Source: Methanosarcina sp. (GTDB lineage Archaea > Halobacteriota > Methanosarcinia > Methanosarcinales > Methanosarcinaceae). From it: DNA of 6,781 bases. This document shows, one piece after another, positions 1 through 6,454 of this stretch. Location of the stretch: contig DUGS01000008.1 in NCBI GenBank assembly GCA_013331265.1, positions 6,742 to 13,522 on the forward strand, in the 5' to 3' direction. The notes beneath the pieces are model-generated. The model worked only from the letters and a program-made list of their open reading frames with translations, had not been told where the DNA came from and ran no database searches. Position 1 is the first letter of the stretch, and every line of letters starts with the position of its first letter. Position numbers and translations under genes: made by a program.

Positions 1-34
1 TTGAGAATAAATCATTGAGAATAATATCATAGTC

Positions 35-60
35 ATGGCCGGTTTAAAAACTAAGTTTTT
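35..60 (+). promoter_or_regulatory. Candidate pcc1 promoter (TATA-like) overlapping a small inverted repeat
   Basis: TTTAAAAA at 43-50 resembles an archaeal TATA box. Initiation about 25 bases downstream would fall near 70-75 and leave a short leader containing the ribosome binding site at 79-84. The same stretch holds a perfect 7-bp inverted repeat, AAAAACT (46-52) and AGTTTTT (54-60) around one base. Because that repeat ends in a T-run it could instead be the terminator of a gene to the left of the window. The sequence does not decide between the two readings. Confidence 0.3.
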
Positions 61-78
61 TAGATTCAGTTTCTTCTC

Positions 79-84
79 AGGAGG
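79..84 (+). promoter_or_regulatory. Strong ribosome binding site that fixes the pcc1 TTG start
   Basis: AGGAGG, complementary to the 3' end of 16S rRNA, lies six bases before the TTG at 91. No ATG or GTG in the same frame has comparable support, so this site is the main reason to accept a TTG start. Confidence 0.8.
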
Positions 85-90
85 AATTCT

Positions 91-339
91 TTGAAACTTT
101 CCGCAGAGTTTACATTCGAAACCGAAGCTGCCGAAAAGATCTACCAGGTTGTCTTTCCAGAACTTAATGATAACTTCTCCGAAAGGTCCAGGATAGGGCT
201 GGCGCTTGAAGACGCAGACCGCCTTATACTCACTGTAAAAGCCGAAGATGCCGTTTCCCTACGTTCTGCCCTTAACACCTGGTTCAGGCTCGTACAGATC
301 GCTCAGGAAGTCCATGAGGCCACTTCTGAAGCCAGATAA
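91..339 (+). CDS. pcc1: KEOPS complex subunit Pcc1
   Basis: An 82-residue protein of the Pcc1 family, the small dimerising subunit of the KEOPS complex (Kae1, Bud32, Cgi121, Pcc1). KEOPS transfers the threonylcarbamoyl group that makes t6A at position 37 of ANN-decoding tRNAs in the cytoplasm; Pcc1 bridges Kae1 and holds the complex as a dimer. Seen in the sequence: an N-terminal strand (residues 2-10), a helix (about 11-22), a second strand with R32-S33-R34, a third strand ending in A51-E52-D53, and a C-terminal helix carrying the family pattern LR-S-A-L-N (57-62) followed by hydrophobic positions. The length matches archaeal Pcc1. The start is TTG at 91 behind AGGAGG. A 19-codon frame beginning at ATG 35 ends at TGA 92-94, overlapping this start. 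The usual KEOPS partners are not in the window. Identification is from sequence pattern and length. Confidence 0.88.
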   Translation: MKLSAEFTFETEAAEKIYQVVFPELNDNFSERSRIGLALEDADRLILTVKAEDAVSLRSALNTWFRLVQIAQEVHEATSEAR

Positions 340-363
340 ATTAGAAATCAGAACTTCCAGCCA

Positions 364-412
364 GCCGCCTTAAGGGATATATAGTCTGGTATTTATCAGA
401 CTCGGGGCGGCA
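364..412 (+). other. Nested GC-rich stem-loop after pcc1 (terminator or structured RNA)
   Basis: Two nested inverted repeats begin 25 bases after the pcc1 stop. The outer arms are GCCGCC (364-369) and GGCGGC (406-411), extendable by a T370-G405 wobble to seven pairs. The inner arms are AGTCTG (383-388) and CAGACT (397-402) with an 8-base loop. GCAGCTGC (423-430) followed by TTTT (431-434) comes soon after. It could end the pcc1 transcript or be a stable 3' structure. The seven-pair outer stem, followed on its 5' side by T371-A372 and on its 3' side by an unpaired A412, resembles a tRNA acceptor end, but no T-arm is present and the element is only 49 bases long. Confidence 0.5.
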
Positions 413-633
413 GAGGTTATTTGCAGCTGCTTTTAATGTTCAGGGTCCTTAATAAGTATGTAAATCAAGGGCCCAAACTCCATTGTAAAAGGGATACAGA
501 TTTCCCATTGAATATAATTAAATTTTTATTAATGAATATTTAAATAATACTAATTTTTTTATATAAGATTTAAGCGCGAAATCTGAAAAATAAACAGTGG
601 TCTGCTTTAAATTTATTTTAATGTCAACTTAGT

Positions 634-641
634 CTTATATA
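634..641 (+). promoter_or_regulatory. Candidate TATA box for the sensor kinase
   Basis: CTTATATA lies in an AT-rich context. Initiation about 25-30 bases downstream would be near 662-668. That leaves almost no leader for the TTG at 674 but about 40 bases for the in-frame GTG at 707. A second candidate, TTTTATATA at 557-565, would give a leader of roughly 90 to 120 bases. Neither is proved. Confidence 0.35.
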
Positions 642-673
642 CTTATCTCTCCTTTTAATGTTGTTAATACTTA

Positions 674-2899
674 TTGTTTTTAGCTTTTATTTATCTGTCA
701 TCTGGGGTGTTTGGAATAGATATTAGTAAAAAGGTTTTTATAATAACAATTTTAATTTTTGCAGTTCTTACTGGTACATTTGCGTATACCTATAATATGC
801 AGCTTTCAAACTTTTTGGATCTTGAACAGGCTGATACATTAAAGAATGTAAATAGGGTACAGAATGCGGTTTCAACCGAACAAAAATATCTTGATAACAT
901 GGTTCAGGATTGGGCCTGCTGGGACGATACTTATCATTTTATCGAGGATAATAACCAGAAATATATAACTACAAACCTTCATAATCAGACTCTTGCCGGG
1001 CTCAAGGTTAATGTTATGCTTTTTGTGAATGAAAACGGATCGGTTGTTTATACAAAATCGATAGATGTTAACACTGGCAAGGAAAAGCCCGTTCCTGAAG
1101 AGCTTCTCAAAATGGCCGAAAGTGGCCTTTTTTCTACAAAATCAGAAGATGGTTATGTAAGGGGCTATGTTTTGCTCGATGAAGCCCCAATGTTTGTTTC
1201 TTGCCGTCCAATCCTTACGACAAGATATGAGGGCCCTGTAAAAGGCACTTTAATTTTCGGAAGGTACTTTGACAATGCCCTTCTGAACGATCTCAGAGAA
1301 ACAACCTGCTCTTCGATTTCGATGTATAGAGTCGATAGAGATATGCCTGCCGATTTTCAAGCAAAATTTCAAAATTTTTCTGAGTTCCCGGACAGGACTA
1401 TTGTCGAGCTCTTTAGTGAGAAGAGAATAGGAGGGTATTTTGAGTTGATGGATGTTTCAGGGCAGCCTGCCATTATTATGAGAGCTGATTTTCCAAGAGA
1501 CCTTTATTTGAACAGTAAAAGAACCCTGAGTTATATGTATTTTTTTCTTTTGCTGACCGGGATTATGACAGGGATTGGAGTTAAAGTTGCACTTGATAGT
1601 TTCTTTGTCTCAAGGCTGGTCGAAATAGATAATTTTGTTACAAAAGTCAGGTCGGAAAAAGATTTTTCCAGAAGGCTGCCTCTAAAAGGCGATGATGAAC
1701 TCTATCGCCTCTCAAGGGAAATAAACGGGATGTTAAATGATATCTACCTTGCAGAACAGGAATTGAAGGCAAAGGAACGTGAAAAGAAAGTCCTTCTCGA
1801 TTCTTTGAATGAGCTGGTTATTTTTATAGACCCTCAACTTAAGATTATCTGGGCGAACAAAGCTGCCCTTAAACATATGAAAATGGACCTTGAGAAGGCA
1901 AAGGGAAAATATCTTAAAAGTATTCAGGGGATAAGCGACACTTCCTTCGAATACCTGAAGCTTGAAAATGTCTTTGAAACAGGAAATAAGGATTCAGGGG
2001 AATTTATTTCGGAGGACGGGAACTCCTGGTTTGTCCAGGCCAGCCCGGTTACTGACGAGAGTGGCAGGATTATAGGTGTTCTGGAAACCTGCAGGGACAT
2101 TACTGGAAAGAAATCAGTAGAAAAGCTTCTGCAGGAAAAACAGGTTGCAGAAATAGCAAACCGTACCAAGAGCGAGTTCCTGGCAAATGTGAGTCATGAA
2201 CTGAGAACCCCGCTTAATTCAATTATAGGCTTTTCAGACCTTCTATGCGAACAGGTTTTTGGAAATTTGAATGAAAAGCAACTAAGGTATGCAGCTAATA
2301 TTTCAAATAGCGGAAAACATCTTCTTAATCTAATAAATGACATTCTTGATCTTTCCAGGGTAGAAGCCGGAAAAATGGAGCTTGATTATAAAGAGTTTGA
2401 ACTTGCTGATAAGCTGTGCACTGTCAAGAATCTTCTATCTCCGCTCGCAGACCGTAAAAACATTAAAATTGAAATCGACGTGGATAAAGACCTTGCTACT
2501 ATCCGTGCTGATGAAGCTCGTTTTGTTCAGATTATGTATAATCTTGTGGATAATGCTATAAAATTCTCTTATGAAAACAACCCTGTAAAGATAGGAGCAA
2601 GGAGAAAAGGAGAACTGGTAGAAGTAACAGTTACGGATACCGGAATCGGGATAAATATTGAAGATCAGCACAAGCTTTTCAAGCCTTTCAGCCAGGTTGA
2701 TGCTTTTTCCTCAAAGAAATTTCAGGGAACTGGACTTGGCCTTTCTTTAGTAAAGCAGATCGTACACCTGCATGGAGGGTATGTCTGGTTCAGGAGCATT
2801 CCCGGCGAGGGCAGCACCTTTGCATTCGCAATTCCTATAAACGGTAATAAAAAAGATGCAGGAGGTACCAGGTCAGATAAGAATAAACAAGACGTCTGA
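674..2899 (+). CDS. Membrane sensor histidine kinase, CHASE4-HAMP-PAS-HisKA-HATPase_c
   Basis: A 741-residue two-component sensor that would sense a ligand outside the membrane and autophosphorylate on histidine. In order: transmembrane helix 1 (about 21-40); an extracytoplasmic CHASE4-type domain (about 45-280) with the hallmark WACWDDTYHF at 80-89; transmembrane helix 2 (about 285-308); HAMP linker (about 309-365); PAS domain (about 370-480); HisKA dimerisation helix with phosphoacceptor H508 in SHELRTP; then the ATPase with N-box N623/D626/N627, G1 box D655-T-G-I-G-I and G2 box G685-T-G-L-G-L. All catalytic motifs look intact. There is no receiver domain and no regulator gene in the window, so the partner lies elsewhere. 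The start is uncertain: the frame opens only at 668, TTG 674 has no ribosome binding site, and GTG 707 (730 residues, starting just before the positively charged flank of helix 1) is at least as likely. The ligand cannot be read from the sequence. Confidence 0.93.
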   Translation: MFLAFIYLSSGVFGIDISKKVFIITILIFAVLTGTFAYTYNMQLSNFLDLEQADTLKNVNRVQNAVSTEQKYLDNMVQDWACWDDTYHFIEDNNQKYITTNLHNQTLAGLKVNVMLFVNENGSVVYTKSIDVNTGKEKPVPEELLKMAESGLFSTKSEDGYVRGYVLLDEAPMFVSCRPILTTRYEGPVKGTLIFGRYFDNALLNDLRETTCSSISMYRVDRDMPADFQAKFQNFSEFPDRTIVELFSEKRIGGYFELMDVSGQPAIIMRADFPRDLYLNSKRTLSYMYFFLLLTGIMTGIGVKVALDSFFVSRLVEIDNFVTKVRSEKDFSRRLPLKGDDELYRLSREINGMLNDIYLAEQELKAKEREKKVLLDSLNELVIFIDPQLKIIWANKAALKHMKMDLEKAKGKYLKSIQGISDTSFEYLKLENVFETGNKDSGEFISEDGNSWFVQASPVTDESGRIIGVLETCRDITGKKSVEKLLQEKQVAEIANRTKSEFLANVSHELRTPLNSIIGFSDLLCEQVFGNLNEKQLRYAANISNSGKHLLNLINDILDLSRVEAGKMELDYKEFELADKLCTVKNLLSPLADRKNIKIEIDVDKDLATIRADEARFVQIMYNLVDNAIKFSYENNPVKIGARRKGELVEVTVTDTGIGINIEDQHKLFKPFSQVDAFSSKKFQGTGLGLSLVKQIVHLHGGYVWFRSIPGEGSTFAFAIPINGNKKDAGGTRSDKNKQDV

Positions 2900-3202
2900 T
2901 AAATTTTTAACTGCTGCTACTGAATTAGGACAATGTTATCCTGGCATTTAAGGGGACAAAATAGTATGGTGGAATTGGCGCAACGGATATTATTCAAAAA
3001 CATGTTTTTAGTACTCAGCCCCTTTAATTAATGAAAAATAAGAATAAAAACAATTAAAACTAAAAAATAGTGCTTTTTAAGGCTTTAAATATAAAATAAC
3101 TTTTCAACATGCTGCAATTTCCTCAAATAAATGGTTATGATTATATAATTCTTGAAAATAAGGCCTATTGTCCTTAAATAGCTAAATTCAAAACTTTGTA
3201 AA

Positions 3203-3220
3203 CTTTTAAATAACTTTATA
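3203..3220 (+). promoter_or_regulatory. Candidate TATA region for the surface-protein gene
   Basis: CTTTTAAATAA followed by CTTTATA is TATA-like. Initiation about 25 bases on, near 3235-3245, would leave a 20-30 base leader containing the purine-rich ribosome binding site. TTTAAATATAAAA at 3084-3096 is an equally good match farther upstream and would give a leader of about 150 bases. The choice needs a mapped transcript start. Confidence 0.3.
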
Positions 3221-3250
3221 GGGTTTTATTTGTTTCATATTTCTGGTTTA

Positions 3251-3260
3251 AAGGGGGAAG
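3251..3260 (+). promoter_or_regulatory. Ribosome binding site deciding the GTG start at 3267
   Basis: AAGGGGGAAG is purine-rich, and its GGGGGA core ends eight bases before GTG 3267. The in-frame ATG at 3273 would sit 14 bases away, which is long, so GTG is preferred. The two starts differ by only two residues and both keep the signal peptide. Confidence 0.55.
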
Positions 3261-3266
3261 TAACAG

Positions 3267-6188
3267 GTGTGGATGAGTAAATTTGCCATTTTCATAGTGG
3301 GTGCTATCTTTCTTATGATTCTGGCTTATAGTCCTGTATCCGCCAGGGAAATTACGGTAGATTATAGTGGTTCAGGTGCAGATTTCAGATCGATTCAGGA
3401 AGCGGTAAACAGTTCCTCTTCAGGAGATATTATTCTTGTTTATCCGGGTCTCTATAACGAAAGTGTGGACGTAGGGGCACAGAACATAAGCATCATTTCT
3501 AAATCTGAAAATCCTGAAGATACTACTGTTCGGGCTTTTAAAATTAGTGAAAATAACATTACTGTAAGCGGATTTAGTATACAGAAACATTTAGCTTTGG
3601 AAAGTCATATGGGTGAACTCCGGCATGCTAATATTGAAAACTGCACTGTTAAGAATAATATTTTGGAATTGGGTATTAATGCTTATGAGTGTTACAATTC
3701 AAATATCGAAAAAAATGTAATGTTAAATTCAGGTATCTTTGTATCGGGTCCTGAAGAAGATTCTAATTTTACAATTTCTGACAATCTAATTGTTAACGGA
3801 AGCATTGGTGTTCATCACGGGCCATATAATTGTGTTTTGCTTAATAATACACTTTTGAATGGCGGCATAGGGGTAGGTGAAGGTCCTGGCTGTGAAATTC
3901 TCGGCAATTATATTTCAAACGGGATCGATAATGGTTATGGGATTGTCCTTTCTGAAACCTCCTCTAATGAAATAGAAAACAATACGATTGTAAATTGTAC
4001 TAATGGTATCTTTCTAGTCTGGCTCACGGGGCATAACACAGTTCATAATAATACTCTGACATCTAATGATCGAGGAATTTATGTTGGAGACTCAGGAGGT
4101 AATTCATTTCTAAATAATAATGTTTCAAAAAACAATATAGGGATATTGTTTAGCGGCTTTACCATGGACCAGGCAGGAGCTAATTCACTCTTAAATAACA
4201 CGATTTCAAACAACAATATAGGAATATCACTAGAAGGTGATTCTTCTGGGAATCTGGTAGCCAATAACAAGGTAGAGCTAAACGAGCAATATGGCGTATA
4301 TATCAAACAAGTTAGTTATGAGGCACAAGTTAGCTATGAGGCTATGCCATATAATGGGACTAATTGGTTCTACAACAATATATTCAATAATACTATCAAC
4401 CTCTTTAACGACACAGGCAACTATACAGGAACCTATTATGCTGCAAAACCAATAAACAATGGAGTCGGAGTAAATTATGTTGCCTTGAATACCACAAAAA
4501 CTCCAGGTACTAACATCATAGGTGGAGCTTATATCGGTGGCAATTACTGGGCAAAGCCTGATGGAACCGGTTTTTCTCAAACCTGTAACGATTGGAATAG
4601 AGATGGGATTGGTGACTCTATCTACACGGTCAGTGCGTACGATGTTGATTATCTTCCTCTAGTCTCTATATCCAAAAAGGACCAAACAGTATTTCCTGTT
4701 GCAGACTTCAGTGCCAACGTAACTGGTGGTTATGTACCTCTTTCTGTCATTTTTACAGACTTTTCGCAAAATGCCACATCCAGAGCATGGGATTTCGATA
4801 ATGACGGAGTCGCGGACTCTACAGATAAAACACCAGTTCATGTGTACCCTGTATCCGGTACCTATACTGTCAATCTGACAGTAAACAATGCAAACGGTAC
4901 TTCCTTTAAATTGTATCCAATAACAGCATCCAATAGGCCTCAATACACTCTCAAGGAGGTTCAGATCACCACAAATAAATCAAATCAGACGATGCCTGCC
5001 ATTTACGGAGATAAAATAGTATTTTTAGATGACTGCAATGGGTGGAGATATTACAATATTTATGTGTACGACCTCTCTACATCCAGGGAAACTCAGATTA
5101 CTTTCAATAATTCATATTATAATACAGGGCCTGCGATCTATGAGGACAGAATAGTCTGGCAGGAGTATAGCAATGACAATAATCCCAATGTATGGGATAA
5201 ATTCGATATCCATATGTACAATCTTTCTACTTCAAAAGAAATGCAGATTACAAACAGCGGAAAGGCAGGAGATCCTGCTATTTATGGAGATAGGGTTGTG
5301 TATGTAGATACACGAAATGGAAATGCTGATATCTATATGTATGATCTTTCAACTTTCGAGGAGACCCAGATTACCACAAATAAATCTTTGCAGGGATATC
5401 CTGCAATCTACGGGGACAGAATATTTTGGCAGGATTCTCGCAACGGAGAAGACTATAACCCTACCGATATCTACATGTACGATCTCTCCACTTCCACAGA
5501 AACCCAAATAACTGCTGATGATTCAGATCAATACTCTCCTGCTATCTATGGGGATAGAGTGGTATGGGCAGATTGGCGCAATAGAAACTGGGATATTTAT
5601 ATGTACAATATTTCAACTTCTAAGGAAACTCGAATCACTATTGATAAAGACTCTCAGGAATCTCCTGCTATCTATGGGGATAGAGTGGTATGGGTAGATT
5701 CTCGCAATGGAAATGCCGATATTTATATGTACAATCTTTCTACTCATACAGAAACTCAGATCACATCAAATAAATCTAGACAGTTAAGCCCTGCAATCTC
5801 TGGTGACAGGATAGTCTGGGCAGATTGGCGTAATGAATATAGGATGGATGGTTATCAGGACATAATAAATGAGGATATTTACATGTGTACTGTTTCGGGA
5901 GTGGAACCATCATTAAAAACACCTGTTGCTGACTTCTCTGCATTCCCAACTTCAGGATATTCACCGTTAAAGGTGTTATTCACTGACAACAGTACAGGTG
6001 CACCGATTTACTGGTTCTGGGATTTCGGAGACGGTATTAATTCAAAACATGCCATGAATGCGACTCATACTTTTACCAAACCCGGAAAGTATGATGTAAG
6101 TCTTACAGTAACGAATGAAAACGGCAGCAACACCAGGATCATTCCTGAATATCTCGTAGTCTCTGAGGATGAAAAACAGGATAATTGA
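3267..6188 (+). CDS. Secreted beta-helix / PKD / seven-blade propeller / PKD surface protein
   Basis: A 973-residue exported protein of the Methanosarcina cell-surface type. A signal peptide covers residues 1-26, with likely cleavage after VSA. Residues 27 to about 350 form a NosD-like right-handed parallel beta-helix: an N-terminal cap with SIQEAVNSSSSGD, then many NNT / GI turns. A conserved closing block (about 366-475) contains GGNYWAKPDGTGFSQTC and DWNRDGIGD (442-450). PKD domain 1 is 477 to about 553, with a DxDxDGxxD loop at 509-517. A beta-propeller (about 566-885) has seven blades, each marked by PAIYGDRVVW-like and DIYMYDLST-like strands; the first PAIYGD starts at 577 and the last, PAISGD, at 842. 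PKD domain 2 is 886 to about 965, with WDFGDG. There is no C-terminal membrane helix, sorting tail or S-layer domain, so it is secreted or held by binding. Many N-x-S/T sites suggest N-glycosylation. Such folds usually bind proteins or polysaccharides; no catalytic residues are evident and the ligand is unknown. Confidence 0.93.
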   Translation: MWMSKFAIFIVGAIFLMILAYSPVSAREITVDYSGSGADFRSIQEAVNSSSSGDIILVYPGLYNESVDVGAQNISIISKSENPEDTTVRAFKISENNITVSGFSIQKHLALESHMGELRHANIENCTVKNNILELGINAYECYNSNIEKNVMLNSGIFVSGPEEDSNFTISDNLIVNGSIGVHHGPYNCVLLNNTLLNGGIGVGEGPGCEILGNYISNGIDNGYGIVLSETSSNEIENNTIVNCTNGIFLVWLTGHNTVHNNTLTSNDRGIYVGDSGGNSFLNNNVSKNNIGILFSGFTMDQAGANSLLNNTISNNNIGISLEGDSSGNLVANNKVELNEQYGVYIKQVSYEAQVSYEAMPYNGTNWFYNNIFNNTINLFNDTGNYTGTYYAAKPINNGVGVNYVALNTTKTPGTNIIGGAYIGGNYWAKPDGTGFSQTCNDWNRDGIGDSIYTVSAYDVDYLPLVSISKKDQTVFPVADFSANVTGGYVPLSVIFTDFSQNATSRAWDFDNDGVADSTDKTPVHVYPVSGTYTVNLTVNNANGTSFKLYPITASNRPQYTLKEVQITTNKSNQTMPAIYGDKIVFLDDCNGWRYYNIYVYDLSTSRETQITFNNSYYNTGPAIYEDRIVWQEYSNDNNPNVWDKFDIHMYNLSTSKEMQITNSGKAGDPAIYGDRVVYVDTRNGNADIYMYDLSTFEETQITTNKSLQGYPAIYGDRIFWQDSRNGEDYNPTDIYMYDLSTSTETQITADDSDQYSPAIYGDRVVWADWRNRNWDIYMYNISTSKETRITIDKDSQESPAIYGDRVVWVDSRNGNADIYMYNLSTHTETQITSNKSRQLSPAISGDRIVWADWRNEYRMDGYQDIINEDIYMCTVSGVEPSLKTPVADFSAFPTSGYSPLKVLFTDNSTGAPIYWFWDFGDGINSKHAMNATHTFTKPGKYDVSLTVTNENGSNTRIIPEYLVVSEDEKQDN
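4308..4343 (+). repeat. 18-bp in-frame tandem duplication inside the surface-protein gene
   Basis: Two head-to-tail 18-base copies (4308-4325 and 4326-4343) differ at two bases, both silent. They encode QVSYEA twice, residues 348-359, at the junction between the beta-helix turns and the closing block. The near identity suggests a recent slippage or duplication that kept the frame. Confidence 0.85.
4974..5900 (+). repeat. Seven propeller blade repeats, with a 34-bp perfect copy in blades 5 and 6
   Basis: The coding DNA for the propeller is built from seven blade units averaging 44 codons. Blades 5 and 6 share a perfect 34-base direct repeat (5535-5568 and 5661-5694, offset 126 bases or 42 codons) and further close matches downstream, including an identical 18-base run over DIYMYN. 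Blades 3 and 6 share the protein string RNGNADIYMY with silent differences. The pattern is consistent with blade duplication or gene conversion. Confidence 0.8.
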
Positions 6189-6239
6189 AAAACAGAGAAA
6201 TCAACATAAAGGTACGAAAGTTACTGATCATACTTGCCG

Positions 6240-6298
6240 AAAGAGAGGCGTTTACTCTGCTTTGTCATATATGAGGGGCAGCCTCCTTAATCTTTTTT
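6240..6298 (+). terminator. Candidate terminator of the surface-protein gene
   Basis: AAAGAGAG (6240-6247) pairs with CTCT-G-CTTT (6255-6263) as an 8-bp stem with one bulged G and a 7-base loop. A small GAGG/CCTC hairpin (6273-6285) and a run of six T (6293-6298) follow. It lies 50-110 bases after the stop codon. Archaeal termination depends mainly on the T-run, so the hairpins are supporting evidence only. Confidence 0.4.
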
Positions 6299-6402
6299 AG
6301 TAATTTGCAAAGTAGTATGTTTGAACAATATAGCAAAATCAGCACATAAATTAAGGTAAAGATAAAAAAGGAGACATAAAAGTAAAATATTGAATTGGAC
6401 TT

Positions 6403-6454
6403 AAAAAATTCATTTGATTCCGGCAAGCAGAAAAAAGGTTTTTGCGCTTTCCGG
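6403..6454 (-). terminator. Candidate terminator of the cysteine-rich gene (- strand)
   Basis: Read on the - strand, an imperfect 9-bp stem (6446-6454 with 6420-6428, CCGGAAAGC against GCTTGCCGG, one mismatch) encloses an A5-CC-T5 inner hairpin. It is followed about 11 bases later by six T (complement of 6403-6408). It lies about 90-140 bases beyond the stop codon of the - strand gene. Confidence 0.4.

Larger units (their letters stand above)
340..673. other. AT-rich intergenic region between pcc1 and the sensor kinase
   Basis: No credible gene is seen on either strand. Besides the nested stem-loop at 364-412, the stretch has an 8-bp hairpin, GGGTCCTT (443-450) with AAGGGCCC (467-474), including one G-T pair and a 16-base loop. 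From about 505 it becomes strongly AT-rich, with TATA-like elements at 557-565 and 634-641. A 22-codon hydrophobic frame (ATG 658 to TAG 724-726) overlaps the start of the kinase in another frame and has no ribosome binding site, so it is not called a gene. Confidence 0.6.
2900..3266. other. AT-rich intergenic region between kinase and surface-protein gene
   Basis: No coding frame of substance is seen. Just after the kinase stop is a T-run (2904-2908) and a small imperfect hairpin, AGGACAA / TTATCCT (2927-2942, one mismatch), which together could end the kinase transcript. Further on are AAGGGG (about 2950-2955) with a distant complement CCCCTT just before 3030, and a perfect 14-bp palindrome AAAAACATGTTTTT (2996-3009). 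The right half is very AT-rich and holds TATA-like elements at 3084-3096 and 3203-3220, plus three AACTTT repeats (3192, 3201, 3212). The arrangement argues for separate transcription of the downstream gene. Confidence 0.6.

Noticed and set aside
364..412. A true tRNA gene
   Set aside because: Only 49 bases, with no T-arm, no GTTC-like loop and no proper anticodon arm; only the outer stem resembles a tRNA.
1924..2671. Two - strand frames inside the kinase gene
   Set aside because: They overlap the PAS, HisKA and ATPase coding sequence, whose motifs are intact on the + strand.
3800..4300. A CRISPR array or satellite in the N-rich repetitive stretch
   Set aside because: The periodic AATAAT-rich DNA encodes asparagine-rich beta-helix turns; units are degenerate at DNA level and there are no unique spacers between identical repeats.
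4079..4943. Three - strand open frames inside the surface-protein gene
   Set aside because: They are antisense to a well-supported, domain-rich coding region and show no family features of their own.
5317..5511. A 64-residue + strand frame inside the propeller region
   Set aside because: It is an out-of-frame reading of the blade repeats, kept open by their repetitive DNA.
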